Both the position numbers and the translations under genes were made by a program. A stretch of DNA of 22,659 nt from a virus. Each line of letters starts with the position of its first letter. Position 1 is the first letter of the stretch. The DNA lies in the IMG/VR virus record IMGVR_UViG_3300042731_004201, positions 1 through 22,659 of that record; one strand, written 5' to 3'. Below the pieces are notes generated by a model. The model was not told the origin of the DNA, did not search any database, and saw only the letters and a list, made by a program, of their open reading frames with translations. Positions 1-8,294 of the stretch are shown piece by piece.

Positions 1-129
1 TATAAAATAATTATTACAATAATCCACTATATTTTCTTCTACTATAGGTATTAATGTTTTTATTAAAGAATCATAAGTGCTTCCCGATATTTGCAATAAG
101 GTTTTAACTTTTGATAAAGTCACTATCAT
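1..129 (-). CDS. Head-tail connector, gp6-like (N-terminal 43 codons, truncated by window)
   Basis: The reading frame opens with ATG at 129 and runs off the left edge. The visible 43 residues begin MIVTLSKVKTLL and continue with QISGSTYDSLIKTLIPIVEE, then a YCNNYF segment. This is the typical N-terminus of the phage gp6-like head-tail connector family, in which short helices form a ring under the portal. A clear ribosome binding site (AAGGTGGTG, about 141-149) precedes the ATG, and the upstream gene stops one base before it, so the genes are co-translated. In related phages this gene normally lies just after the capsid gene. Here it comes after the tail-tube genes, which is unusual. The family call rests on the N-terminus only. 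Confidence 0.6.
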   Translation of the reverse strand, partial: MIVTLSKVKTLLQISGSTYDSLIKTLIPIVEENIVDYCNNYFI

Positions 130-130
130 A

Positions 131-790
131 TTACTGCACCACCTTATATACTTGTTTTATTTTATTATTCATTTTTGGAAACTTTTTATTAATTTCCTTT
201 GCTTTTCGTTCTCTTTCCTCATAAGACATATTTTTAATTTTATGTTTTTTCTTATAGTCTTCAAATGAGCCTTCAAACGAACCATGTTCAGAAGCGGAAA
301 TATATAATTTAAATAATTTATCTTCGATTTCTTTATCATAATAATCTTTTACACCTTTTTTATAAATCTTGTAGGCTTTTTTAAATTCCTTATTTAATAA
401 AATATTATAATAATTAGAATCTTTATAAATTTTCATTAACATATTGTCTATTTCCTCTTCTGAAAAAGTGTTTGCTATATTTTTAATAAAAGTATTAATT
501 ACACTAATTGCTTCATTAATACTTTTATCTTCATAATTATTTTCGTGTCCTGAATCATTTAAAACAATAGCAATTTCAAAAAATATCTTTAAAATACTAT
601 CTATATCTAAATGTTTTAAATCTGTTTTTTCAAAAATGATGATATTTTCTATAATAAACGATTCTAAATAATCATAAACTATCAGGCTAATATCATCATA
701 TAAAGGTCTATATTCAAATTCAAAATTTAAACGGTCTATATTATTATTTAAATTATCGCATAATTTTATTACATCTTTAAATAATACCAT
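131..790 (-). CDS. Hypothetical protein; possible second tail-assembly protein
   Basis: This 219-residue protein is not recognised. It is largely helical by composition, rich in Lys, Glu, Asn and Ile, and has a very basic C-terminus (roughly residues 175-215, including MSYEERERKAKEINKKF). There is no signal peptide or membrane segment. The ATG lies four bases after the stop of the upstream gene with only a weak ribosome binding site, so translation is probably coupled. In long-tailed phages the pair of ORFs after the tail-tube gene usually encodes tail-assembly chaperones, often joined by a programmed frameshift. This gene sits in that place and is +1 relative to its neighbour, but I see no standard slippery heptamer. 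The role is inferred from position only. Confidence 0.6.
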   Translation of the reverse strand: MVLFKDVIKLCDNLNNNIDRLNFEFEYRPLYDDISLIVYDYLESFIIENIIIFEKTDLKHLDIDSILKIFFEIAIVLNDSGHENNYEDKSINEAISVINTFIKNIANTFSEEEIDNMLMKIYKDSNYYNILLNKEFKKAYKIYKKGVKDYYDKEIEDKLFKLYISASEHGSFEGSFEDYKKKHKIKNMSYEERERKAKEINKKFPKMNNKIKQVYKVVQ

Positions 791-794
791 GTGT

Positions 795-1292
795 TTATTT
801 AGCCTTATTTTGTGGTTTAATTAGATTTTTAACACCTTCTATATCTTTATCCGAAAATTTAAACAATGCTTTTATATCGTTAATATTGATACCTAATACC
901 TTTAATAATCTTAATGGTGCTACAGCTTCCATAAGTTCAAAACAATAATCTATAAGGTCGTCTATGGTATACTCGTTCATTTCTTCCATAGATATTTTTT
1001 TATGTGATGTAATTAACTGTTTAACCTCGTTTAATGCTTTTCCCCAATTTTCATTTATATAAAATACTACATCTGCCATTAAAATCAATTGTTTTTGAGT
1101 ATCTGTTAATTTATTATCTTCATGAATCCTTATCGCGTATTTTGCAAAAAAGCCATAATAAGATTTTAATTCCATCAATTTAGAAATATTACTTAATATA
1201 GCAAGTTCATTTATATTAAGCTGTTTAACTGTTAATTGATCTCCTTTTAAACGTTCTAACATGTCTTTTTTGTCTGTATTTACTGTTTCCAT
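795..1292 (-). CDS. Probable tail-assembly chaperone
   Basis: This is a 165-residue, mostly helical, soluble protein encoded directly after the two tail-tube genes. The N-terminal 35 residues are polar (METVNTDKKDMLERLKGDQ). Amphipathic helices follow, with a central segment IDDLIDYCFELMEAVAPLRL. Size, position and helical character fit the tail-assembly chaperones that load onto the tape-measure protein before tube polymerisation. No signature motif is visible, so the call depends on gene order. An AAAGAGAGTGA ribosome binding site lies about ten bases upstream of the ATG. The tape-measure gene itself is not in the window. Confidence 0.45.
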   Translation of the reverse strand: METVNTDKKDMLERLKGDQLTVKQLNINELAILSNISKLMELKSYYGFFAKYAIRIHEDNKLTDTQKQLILMADVVFYINENWGKALNEVKQLITSHKKISMEEMNEYTIDDLIDYCFELMEAVAPLRLLKVLGININDIKALFKFSDKDIEGVKNLIKPQNKAK

Positions 1293-1319
1293 TTTTTTAA
1301 TTCACTCTCTTTCTATATA

Positions 1320-1883
1320 TTAACTAGGTGACGCTTGTCTCATTTCAAAAGGTGGTGTAGTTGAACTGGATGCATATAAACCTTCAAATGTTCTTTCCGT
1401 TACTACCTCGCCTTTTTCACCAAACTCATATGTTATGGTTGGTGTTATATCAAATGCTTTATATAAATATATAGTTATAGGTGATCCGTCATGTTTTTCA
1501 CCTACAAATGCCAAATTAGTCAAAACATCAGTTGATAAAACATTTAATCTAAAATTAACCTTTTTAGCACTTAGACCATGTTTATCTGTTATATCTGTAA
1601 CAGTATGAGGTATTCCATAAAAAGAATTTAAATAATCTATTTTCAAAAAGTTTATAATCAATTGTGGTTTCCACATTTCCACTTTTTGCATTCCTTTTTT
1701 TGGTCCATAAGCTCCATTAAACTCTATTAATTTAATAGTCCTACCTGCTTTATATTTACAGCTTCCCATTGTTGGACCTAATTCGGTTTCGGTACCTTCG
1801 CCTAAATCTTTATAAACTTTTCCAACACCTAATAAAATATCTTTACTTAAAGATGCTGATGGTGTCCATACATTTTTAGCCAT
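1320..1883 (-). CDS. Tail-tube (major tail) protein, short paralogue
   Basis: This 187-residue protein resembles both ends of the preceding 382-residue protein. Near residues 35-60 it has ELG-x(3)-G-x-C followed by NGAYG; the larger protein has ELG-x(3)-G-x-C and NGHYG. Near residue 130 it has KHDGSPITIYLYKAF, matched by THDGVPIVIVYKNVA. This supports two paralogous tail-tube subunits encoded in tandem. The ATG overlaps the stop of the upstream gene as TAATG, and a GGAGGTGA ribosome binding site lies within the upstream gene's end, so expression is tightly coupled. Tail-tube proteins stack as hexameric rings through which DNA passes. It could instead be a tube-end or baseplate-hub variant of the fold. 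Confidence 0.6.
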   Translation of the reverse strand: MAKNVWTPSASLSKDILLGVGKVYKDLGEGTETELGPTMGSCKYKAGRTIKLIEFNGAYGPKKGMQKVEMWKPQLIINFLKIDYLNSFYGIPHTVTDITDKHGLSAKKVNFRLNVLSTDVLTNLAFVGEKHDGSPITIYLYKAFDITPTITYEFGEKGEVVTERTFEGLYASSSTTPPFEMRQASPS

Positions 1884-3031
1884 TATGCGATCACCTCCGC
1901 AACTGTTCCTGATGTATAAAAATAAAATTCTATAGGTACTGTTGTTTCCTCACCATCACCGTAATGAGGTACAAATTCCAATGTTGTTACTACTGATTCC
2001 CTATTGCCTGAGAAATCTAGTTCAATATCATTAACAATAGCTACATTCTTATAAACAATTACAATTGGAACACCATCATGAGTACATGTCACAATAGCTA
2101 CATTATGATAATATTCATCATCTTCTATATTTATTTTACCTATTAGTTTAAAATAGGTTGATTCATCTGTAGATGTTATACCTTGTCCACCATTTTGAGG
2201 TAATATAGATGATTGTGTCGAAGCTTTTACTAACGAAATAGCATCTAACATTGAGTCTACTAAATCACTTGGTGTGTTTATGATAACATAACTCATACCG
2301 GTAATATTACTCCAATCACCACTTGCTAACTGTGTAAATGAACTTTTAGAAATTACAAAATTATTATATGAATCTGCTACTAAATCAGTTCCCGCTAAAC
2401 TTTTATGATATGCATTTGTCAATGTTCCTACTGGATCACTATGGAAATATACTCTTAATACAGCCGTATCTAAATCAATTTTATCTTGAGCTGATATATA
2501 AATACTAAACCCAATATAATCACTATCCCCGGATACTTCACCATTTTCTAAAACAGTAAAATCCATTACTTCATCAAATACAGTATGTGAACCATGACCA
2601 TCAGTATCAGCCGACATTTTAACTGCTTGTTTACCGTTATTAACAATTGTTGTTTCTGCTGTATAAGTGCCACCATTACCTTCCCAGTCACCACTTACCC
2701 ATGCTGAATCCGGGCTAGTGTTTGGGTCTTCACACCAATTAATTCTTTTCTTGTTTTCGGCTTTTAATACTTCTAAATCAGCCGATATTTTACCACCCAT
2801 TTTATCAATACTTATTAATGGTACATTATTCTCATCAAGCACTATTCCATAATGACCGTTAGAATTATGGATGATTATCTCTCTGTCAATATCTGCCTGA
2901 CATTTTCCTTTTATAATGCCTAGTTCTTTTTGTTCTGGTAAACCCCAGTTACCATATAAGTAACATTCACTCATTACGGTACCACTACCGTCAGAAGCCG
3001 GAGAAAAAGGCTTTAAATTAGCTTGTGCCAT
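1883..3031 (-). CDS. Tail-tube protein with inserted beta-sandwich domain
   Basis: This 382-residue protein has a tube-like N-terminal part (about 1-98) and C-terminal part (about 285-382), both alignable with the next gene's product. Between them is an insert of about 175 residues, rich in Asp, Ser, Thr, Trp and aromatic residues. The insert ends in DWSNITGMSYVIINTP and then a LDAISLVKA strand. That closing pattern (W-x(2)-ITG-x(2)-Y ... D-x-I-x-L) is typical of jelly-roll carbohydrate-binding or galactose-binding-like domains. The insert would project from the tail surface. The ribosome binding site AAAGGAGGT is strong. Tail identity is inferred from the paralogy and from the position after the tail-terminator gene; the domain type is inferred from the strand pattern alone. 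Confidence 0.6.
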   Translation of the reverse strand: MAQANLKPFSPASDGSGTVMSECYLYGNWGLPEQKELGIIKGKCQADIDREIIIHNSNGHYGIVLDENNVPLISIDKMGGKISADLEVLKAENKKRINWCEDPNTSPDSAWVSGDWEGNGGTYTAETTIVNNGKQAVKMSADTDGHGSHTVFDEVMDFTVLENGEVSGDSDYIGFSIYISAQDKIDLDTAVLRVYFHSDPVGTLTNAYHKSLAGTDLVADSYNNFVISKSSFTQLASGDWSNITGMSYVIINTPSDLVDSMLDAISLVKASTQSSILPQNGGQGITSTDESTYFKLIGKINIEDDEYYHNVAIVTCTHDGVPIVIVYKNVAIVNDIELDFSGNRESVVTTLEFVPHYGDGEETTVPIEFYFYTSGTVAEVIA

Positions 3032-3051
3032 AAAGTATTTACCTCCTTTAC

Positions 3052-3423
3052 TTAATATAAATGGATTTCATATCTTTGTTGGATTCTTTTAATGTTAGGT
3101 GTATCATCCGGTATTGTACCCTCAAATATTTTATAACATCTAAAAAAACCTTCCGATTCTGTTTGATATAATCCATTCAATGCATTCTTTACTAAATCAG
3201 ATGCATCTAAAATATTATTACTTGTGTTTTGATCCCAAAAATCAATCTCTAATATCCATCTTTCCTTATACAATGTATCATCTGTTTCACTAGGAAATCT
3301 ATAAATTATATAAGGGAATGTTGATGTATTTCCCGCTTCATCTGGATATACATTCATAGTACTATTTACAGCTTCTAATATATCTGCTTTTATATATTTT
3401 TTAAGCTTTCTTAATGGCATCAT
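3052..3423 (-). CDS. Tail terminator / tail-completion protein
   Basis: This 123-residue protein has the layout of the phage tail-terminator (DUF3168/gpU-like) group. A basic N-terminal helix (LRKLKKYIKADILEAV) is followed by TFPYIIYRFPSE, a strand pair with EIDFWDQNTSN, a helix (DASDLVKNALNGLYQ) and a C-terminal strand RIQQRYEIHLY. In known members, hexamers cap the tail tube and join it to the head. The gene lies between the gp10-like gene and the tail-tube genes, the standard place. Two ATG codons stand in tandem; an AAGGGA site lies 11-14 bases upstream. There is nothing unusual in the sequence. Confidence 0.65.
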   Translation of the reverse strand: MMPLRKLKKYIKADILEAVNSTMNVYPDEAGNTSTFPYIIYRFPSETDDTLYKERWILEIDFWDQNTSNNILDASDLVKNALNGLYQTESEGFFRCYKIFEGTIPDDTPNIKRIQQRYEIHLY

Positions 3424-3447
3424 ATTTTTTTTACATTCCCTTCTTAT

Positions 3448-3765
3448 TTATAAATTCTTACCTAATTGTTTTTTTGCTATCTGCATATATCTTGGTATGT
3501 AATTATATACACTAGGTCTTACAAATGGATGTGCCGGCATTTTATATGTACCATATTCTTGAAACCCCGCATATTCACCATTATTTATAAAATGTACCTC
3601 GTTTTCACCAGACACTTTAAATTCGTTTTTACTTTTTAAATACCCTGTGTCTACGGCAACATGATGATCCATTTTTGATTTTCCAAACTTTCCTGAAGCT
3701 TCTAAAAAATCTTTTTTATTTTTTCTAAATTGTTGTTTAAAACTATTCAAATTATTTTCTATCAT
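3448..3765 (-). CDS. HK97 gp10-like head-tail joining protein
   Basis: At 105 residues this matches the HK97-gp10-like family. It has a helical N-terminus, then a VDTGYLKSKNEFKV segment, VHFINNGEYAGFQEYGTYKM and PAHPFVRPSVYN. The order 'DTG-L-S ... YA-FQEYGT ... P-A-HPF-RP' is characteristic. Members act at the head-tail interface, adding a subunit around the connector or assisting tail completion. The ribosome binding site AGAGG lies about seven bases before the ATG. Its neighbours (capsid-associated genes upstream, tail terminator downstream) agree with this role. Confidence 0.75.
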   Translation of the reverse strand: MIENNLNSFKQQFRKNKKDFLEASGKFGKSKMDHHVAVDTGYLKSKNEFKVSGENEVHFINNGEYAGFQEYGTYKMPAHPFVRPSVYNYIPRYMQIAKKQLGKNL

Positions 3766-3777
3766 AATACATACCTC

Positions 3778-4149
3778 TTAATATTCAGGATTAGTAAAAA
3801 CCTCTATACCATAAGTTTTACCACCTGCATTAGCCCATACTATATCTATAGTATCTGTTGGCTTTAATGGTACATTTCGAGTTGGAGCGTATCTATGATA
3901 TTGTACTGAACTCATATCCTGTGATTCTAATACGTGATCGTATACCGCATTGGTACCATTGTTAATGGTAATTGTCAAATCACCAGAAGCACCTACAGCA
4001 TTTAATGATACTCTTACTTCTTTTAATGCCCATCTTTTACCTGTTTCAGGAGCAGAAACATTAATACTTACTGCTCCTGATCCTGTTTCTCTTGTAATAT
4101 GATTGTCAATTTTATGTTCTTCTAATTCTGTTAATCTAGGTAAACTCAC
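3778..4149 (-). CDS. Hypothetical structural protein
   Basis: This 123-residue protein has no motif I recognise. It looks like a small all-beta protein, with alternating strands such as AVSINVSAPETGKRWALKEV and GDLTITINNGTNAVYDHVL, and then PLKPTDTIDIVWANAG. Such a composition fits a capsid decoration or virion accessory protein. It lies between the head-fibre-like gene and the gp10-like gene, where connector components are often found, but it does not look helical as those do. The start is GTG at 4149, with a GAGGTGAT ribosome binding site; the overlapping ATG one base earlier is followed at once by a stop in its own frame. Confidence 0.55.
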   Translation of the reverse strand: MSLPRLTELEEHKIDNHITRETGSGAVSINVSAPETGKRWALKEVRVSLNAVGASGDLTITINNGTNAVYDHVLESQDMSSVQYHRYAPTRNVPLKPTDTIDIVWANAGGKTYGIEVFTNPEY

Positions 4150-4162
4150 ATTATCACCTCAA

Positions 4163-5155
4163 TTAATAACCGACTGTAATTGAGGCTCTTGCCCAATTAG
4201 CACCGGAAATTGTATTATTTGCAGTACATAAATACATATAAGAACTATCAAATTTGACATCACCTTTATTACCTACTGTTCCATCAACTCCGGCAGTTGT
4301 ATCACCTAAAGTTGTAATTTCACTCCCGAATGTACCATTTGCCATAGTTTCACTTACTGCGATTGAATTTCCAGCAACACCTTTAGTAGCCGCTGTTACG
4401 GTTACGGATGTTCCGGTACCTTGTGACATGGTATAAGTTGTTCCCTCATCTGCCCCAATTAATGCACCATCAGCATTAGCGGCGGTACAATCTGCACCTG
4501 CTTGTGTAGTTCCTAATGTACCAGAACCGTCAACTGATCCATTTGTAATATCTTCTGTAAATACAATTGAATCACCTGCTGTACCGGCAACTAATGCAGT
4601 AATAACACAAGCGTCGCCAACAAAATCAGCCGCACTTACACTAGGATGAGCCATATTAATTAAATCGGTTCCGTTGATAGCCGCAACTATGTTTAATTTT
4701 GTGGTTGCTTCATCAACACCAATTGCTATTTCTCCGGCTTCATCTGCTATTGCTTTAAATGTGTAAGTAGTGTCACCTATTACAAAGGATTCGTCGGCAC
4801 TGACTTGATCTGTAATAGTTAATGTGCCTTGAGAAGCTGTTGCATGACTTGTAATATCAACCGCTATATTTTCTGGTGATGTTTTAGATTGTGCCGCATC
4901 TGCAAGAAATTCATAAACATCACCATCAATAGTAACTGTTTCACCATCTATTACAACACCTGATAATGTTAAAGTACCTACAGCCGCTACAGCGTTTACT
5001 GGTGTACCTGCAATACCGGCTGATTCACTAATTGATTTTGAATTAACACCATCATGGTCATGACCTACAGTATTATCAAATATTTGCAATAATACTTCTC
5101 TAATCTGAGGATTTTTTACACTTTGTTCTATATTAGCTTTTAAACTTGTACTCAT
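4163..5155 (-). CDS. Head-fibre-like virion surface protein
   Basis: This 330-residue protein has a short helical N-terminus (1-30), the segment GHDHDGVNSKSI (31-42), a long Ala/Thr/Gly/Asp-rich beta region and a C-terminus GNKGDVKFDSSYMYLCTANN (296-315) leading to NWARASI. The 'HDHDGVNSK' start and the 'KGD..-D--YMYLCTANNT' end are familiar from phage head- or tail-fibre proteins. The middle holds a repeated beta module: GTLTLSG...VYEFLA (60-85) recurs as GTLTITD...YTFKAIADEA (110-140), and TALVAGTAGDSIVFTE (186-201) recurs as TAATKGVAGNSIAVSE (255-269). The order suggests that one unit is nested inside another. Base composition is less AT-rich than in its neighbours. Position just after the capsid gene favours a head fibre. 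Confidence 0.6.
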   Translation of the reverse strand: MSTSLKANIEQSVKNPQIREVLLQIFDNTVGHDHDGVNSKSISESAGIAGTPVNAVAAVGTLTLSGVVIDGETVTIDGDVYEFLADAAQSKTSPENIAVDITSHATASQGTLTITDQVSADESFVIGDTTYTFKAIADEAGEIAIGVDEATTKLNIVAAINGTDLINMAHPSVSAADFVGDACVITALVAGTAGDSIVFTEDITNGSVDGSGTLGTTQAGADCTAANADGALIGADEGTTYTMSQGTGTSVTVTAATKGVAGNSIAVSETMANGTFGSEITTLGDTTAGVDGTVGNKGDVKFDSSYMYLCTANNTISGANWARASITVGY

Positions 5156-5207
5156 TTATTTACCCTCCTGTAGTATTAAATAATTAATACATTTGTTCCA
5201 AGATTTA

Positions 5208-6170
5208 TTATGAAGTAGATAGACCTGTAACCGATCCATGATATTCTTCTGGACCATAATCCAAACCTGCTTGTAACAAAATTTGTTTCTTGCTACTTGC
5301 TCCTGTTCTAGCTAATGATTCTACTGTAACTAATCCACCCGGTAATGGTTGAATAACCAATTTAAGTACTGACATTTCAGTAAAATATAGTTCATCAGTT
5401 GGCATATTATAATCATTAATTAATGAAAAATCACCATATGGTGTACTAATCATCTTCATGGAATACCCACCTTGTGAATTACTTTGAATAGGATATCCAT
5501 ATAAAGCATTGATTCTTTCTAATTGATATCCTGAACATAAACAAGCAATATCCATCATTGGTGAACCTGCTAATTGCATAGTCCTAAGGATTTCATTAAT
5601 CATTGCCATTGATAAATTAGCGGAACCACCTGCTACATTATTTGTTGAAATCGCATTGGCTAGTCCTCTAGTTTGACCGGCTGTGGAAGACCCTGCGGCT
5701 ACATAACTACCGTTAATACAACTGTAATTTAAATCTACAGCGATTTGTTGCATATTAGATGCAACTTGGAAATCCATTTCACTAATAGGCTGAATCTGTT
5801 CATTAACATTTAAACCGGCTCTTTGACCGTAATTGGATTCCTTCATATCTGTAACCTCTGCAACTTGTTGATGAACTTGAATTGCATTGGTATCCTGACC
5901 TCTTGTATAAGTAGTTGGTGTAGGTGTTCTACTGTCATCTTCTGCAACTACTCTTGATTGTGCCGGAATAGTTACACTTGATGTTTGAGCCACCGTAAAT
6001 AAATTTGAATTGACAATTCTTACTTTACCTGCATTAATGGCTATTTGTAAATTCCATTTACTTGTATCATCAGGTATACTCAAAAGTCTTCCCAAAAACG
6101 GAGCGTTTATTTTACCTAATTTAAATAAACTACCAGCATAATTATTGGTATCTAATCCTGTATAAGCCAT
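5208..6170 (-). CDS. Major capsid protein (HK97-like fold, DUF5309/SU10-type)
   Basis: This 320-residue protein starts MAYTGLDTNNYAG, followed by LFKLGKINAPFLGRLLSI. The 'F-LGK-NAPFL' opening is typical of the DUF5309 / SU10-type major capsid family. Further family-like traits are a Gln/Asn-rich middle with IQVHQQVAEVTDMKESNYGQ, then LRTMQLAGSPMMDIACLCSG, and a closing VESLARTGASSKKQILLQAG. Capsid subunits of this kind assemble around a scaffold into icosahedral shells. The gene directly follows the scaffold gene and has an AGAGGTG ribosome binding site. No separate protease gene is seen and the N-terminus lacks a long delta domain, so cleavage is not evident. Confidence 0.75.
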   Translation of the reverse strand: MAYTGLDTNNYAGSLFKLGKINAPFLGRLLSIPDDTSKWNLQIAINAGKVRIVNSNLFTVAQTSSVTIPAQSRVVAEDDSRTPTPTTYTRGQDTNAIQVHQQVAEVTDMKESNYGQRAGLNVNEQIQPISEMDFQVASNMQQIAVDLNYSCINGSYVAAGSSTAGQTRGLANAISTNNVAGGSANLSMAMINEILRTMQLAGSPMMDIACLCSGYQLERINALYGYPIQSNSQGGYSMKMISTPYGDFSLINDYNMPTDELYFTEMSVLKLVIQPLPGGLVTVESLARTGASSKKQILLQAGLDYGPEEYHGSVTGLSTS

Positions 6171-6186
6171 TTATTTCACCTCTTCA

Positions 6187-6879
6187 TTATTTTTGTTGTT
6201 GTTTCTTGGCTTCATCATATTGCATTTGTAATGATAAAGCTCCCATTTCATCACCTTTTTTCTGAGCTTCTAGTATTTGTTGTTCAAATACATTAATATC
6301 AAGGTTTTTATTACCTTTTGTCGGTGATTGTCCTACTATATCGTTATTACCAAACATATCTTTATAATCTGTCTTCAATGGTAATAGAATCTTATCTTGA
6401 TTTAAAATCTCATCATCTTTTATAACCAATTCATCCAAATTGATTTGGCTTAAAAGAAGTTTAGAATTTTTATCACTAACTCCATTACTTTTTAACATGT
6501 CTTTAGCCAGATTCAAATTAAATTTATATTGGTATTCCTTTTCTTTTTTCTCAATATCTGCATTAAATAATGACTGTTGGTCATCTTTTTCTTTGTTATG
6601 CTTTTCGATCAATTTTTGTATTTCTTCCTTATGTTCTTTGGAAGTAACCATATTTTCATAATCTTTTTGATGTTTTTTATTAAGCTCTTCCATATCTTCC
6701 AAACGTTTTTTATAATCTTTTGCCTCTTCATTTTTCTTATTATATTGTTCTTTAGGCATATGTTTTTTACTATCATAGAGATATTTTCCTTTTAATTTAT
6801 CTTTAAATTTTGAGTAAAATGTACTCTTTTCAAGTTCTTTAAACACGTCTTCGCCTATTATTTCTTTTAACCAATCCAT
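6187..6879 (-). CDS. Capsid scaffolding protein (GP20-like)
   Basis: At 230 residues, this is very rich in Lys, Glu, Asp and Gln. A long coiled-coil region (about 40-120) starts at KKHMPKEQYNKKNEEAKDYK, which resembles the opening of the phage GP20 minor structural / scaffold family. After it comes a short domain LAKDMLKSNGVSDKNSKLLL (about 125-144), where family members typically have 'L--NGV-D-K-L', and a low-complexity Gln/Lys tail. It lies between the portal and capsid genes, the usual place. It would direct capsid assembly and then leave the head. The ribosome binding site GGAGG is eight bases from the ATG. Confidence 0.75.
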   Translation of the reverse strand: MDWLKEIIGEDVFKELEKSTFYSKFKDKLKGKYLYDSKKHMPKEQYNKKNEEAKDYKKRLEDMEELNKKHQKDYENMVTSKEHKEEIQKLIEKHNKEKDDQQSLFNADIEKKEKEYQYKFNLNLAKDMLKSNGVSDKNSKLLLSQINLDELVIKDDEILNQDKILLPLKTDYKDMFGNNDIVGQSPTKGNKNLDINVFEQQILEAQKKGDEMGALSLQMQYDEAKKQQQK

Positions 6880-6922
6880 TTTAATATCCTCCGTTTTATA
6901 GACCTTAGTCTTTTAATATTTT

Positions 6923-6951
6923 TTTATAGTGCTTTATTGCACTAATTTAAA
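6923..6951 (-). promoter_or_regulatory. Candidate internal promoter before scaffold-capsid genes
   Basis: On the minus strand, TTTAAA (6951-6946) and TATAAA (6928-6923) are separated by exactly 17 bases. An AGTGC/GCACT hairpin lies largely in the spacer. The 89-bp gap between portal and scaffold genes is the largest inside the late block, so an extra promoter for the high-copy capsid genes is plausible. In an AT-rich genome such matches also arise by chance. Confidence 0.35.
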
Positions 6952-6968
6952 CTTCTTAGCTAAAAAGT

Positions 6969-8294
6969 TTATAACTTATCTTGATTTTCTGTTTGCTCTT
7001 CTTCTTCTGAACCACTGTTTTCATCTTTATTTGTTTCTTCTTTAAGTTTATCATATTCATCATCCGTTGAATATGGATTTAACATGGTTCTTGTTTCTTG
7101 AGAAAGCATTCCAACACTTTTAACTAAATTATCTATTAATTCAGATTCATTAATTAGTAATCTTTTATTAAATATAATTTTAACTTTATTTAAATCATAT
7201 TCTTTCCCAAGGTTTTTTATTTTTCTATATATATTTTCAAATAACATTATTTCTTTAATAAATCGTTTAAGTTGTTTAATAAATTTATTTGCTTTTTGAT
7301 CCAAACTTTCAAATTTACTTTTGATTACTATATTAGTTAAATTTGAACCGGTTAATGTGTCAGTATCAACCGCCTGACTAAATAGATAGATATTTTTCCT
7401 TATTGTTTCCAAAAATTCTTTTCTGGCCGCATAAGGTACTTCTTTTGTTAAAAATTCAATATCACCATCTTCATCAACATTAGCAATACCATATTTTTTA
7501 ATTAATTCTAATACATTACTAATCGATGCCTCATCACTCAAATCACCTTTATAATTTTTAAGTTTTATTATAATATCCTGAAAATCTTCAAAATTATTTG
7601 CAAAATCACTTAAACAAATATCATAAATATCTATTAAATCTTTTATGATCCCCAAATCATTTAAATTCTTTTTATTATTATTTAAACAGATAAATGGAAT
7701 TCTGCCAAAACCTATACCCTTATTATCTTTAGATTTATCATTTACTTTTAATATATAAGGTGTCGAGTTTAATAAAATTAAATCAGTACCATCTAACATA
7801 TAAGTTGATTTTACATCCTTATCATAAGTTTCTACATATTTTTTATTTTTCTCATAAAACCTTATAATAAATGATAATTCCTCCATGTCATCATAAAACG
7901 CAATTATTTCCTCAGTTGGTATTATTTTATAACTTAATTCTGAAAATTCATTAATATAAATATATACCCAAGCTTTCTTTTTAATGCTTGCTTCTTCTGC
8001 AACCTCATCTATAAACTCGTTTATATCCAATATTGGCATGTAATCTTCAAATGTAATATCTTTACCAACACAATAACTTACTTTTTGGTCTACTATCATT
8101 TTAAAGAAATTATTAGCTATTTTATTATTTGCTCTATAAGGATCATTTTTTAATGAGTTGTTATAATAATAACTAAAGCTTCTATCTTTTATTTTTGACT
8201 TACTTACATAATATTTTTCAGCCTGCATAATATCTTTGTAATCTTGTGAAGCTTTATACTCATCAATGGCTTGTATTATTTGGTCATTTGTCAA
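6969..8294 (-). CDS. Portal protein (SPP1 gp6-like)
   Basis: This is a portal of the SPP1 gp6-like family, the dodecameric DNA channel at the unique capsid vertex. The N-terminus has YYNNSLKNDPYRANNKIANN and then FFKMIVDQKVSYCVGKDI, the typical 'N-I--N-FK-IVD-K--Y--GK-I' signature. The middle has RIPFICLNNNKKNLND and then LIDIYDICLSDFANN, matching 'IPf--l-Nn----sdl----LIDaYd---S---N'. The C-terminus is acidic and low in complexity. The longest frame begins with GTG at 8303, but that codon abuts the ribosome binding site (AGGAGG). The TTG at 8294 is eight bases downstream of it and is the better start, giving 441 residues. No minor head (gp7/MuF-like) gene follows, unlike in SPP1. Confidence 0.85.
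   Translation of the reverse strand: MTNDQIIQAIDEYKASQDYKDIMQAEKYYVSKSKIKDRSFSYYYNNSLKNDPYRANNKIANNFFKMIVDQKVSYCVGKDITFEDYMPILDINEFIDEVAEEASIKKKAWVYIYINEFSELSYKIIPTEEIIAFYDDMEELSFIIRFYEKNKKYVETYDKDVKSTYMLDGTDLILLNSTPYILKVNDKSKDNKGIGFGRIPFICLNNNKKNLNDLGIIKDLIDIYDICLSDFANNFEDFQDIIIKLKNYKGDLSDEASISNVLELIKKYGIANVDEDGDIEFLTKEVPYAARKEFLETIRKNIYLFSQAVDTDTLTGSNLTNIVIKSKFESLDQKANKFIKQLKRFIKEIMLFENIYRKIKNLGKEYDLNKVKIIFNKRLLINESELIDNLVKSVGMLSQETRTMLNPYSTDDEYDKLKEETNKDENSGSEEEEQTENQDKL

Noticed and set aside
781-840. Programmed -1 frameshift joining the two putative tail-assembly genes
   Set aside because: The end of the upstream gene was read for an in-frame X-XXY-YYZ heptamer and none was found. The downstream gene has its own ATG four bases after the stop and is in the +1 frame.
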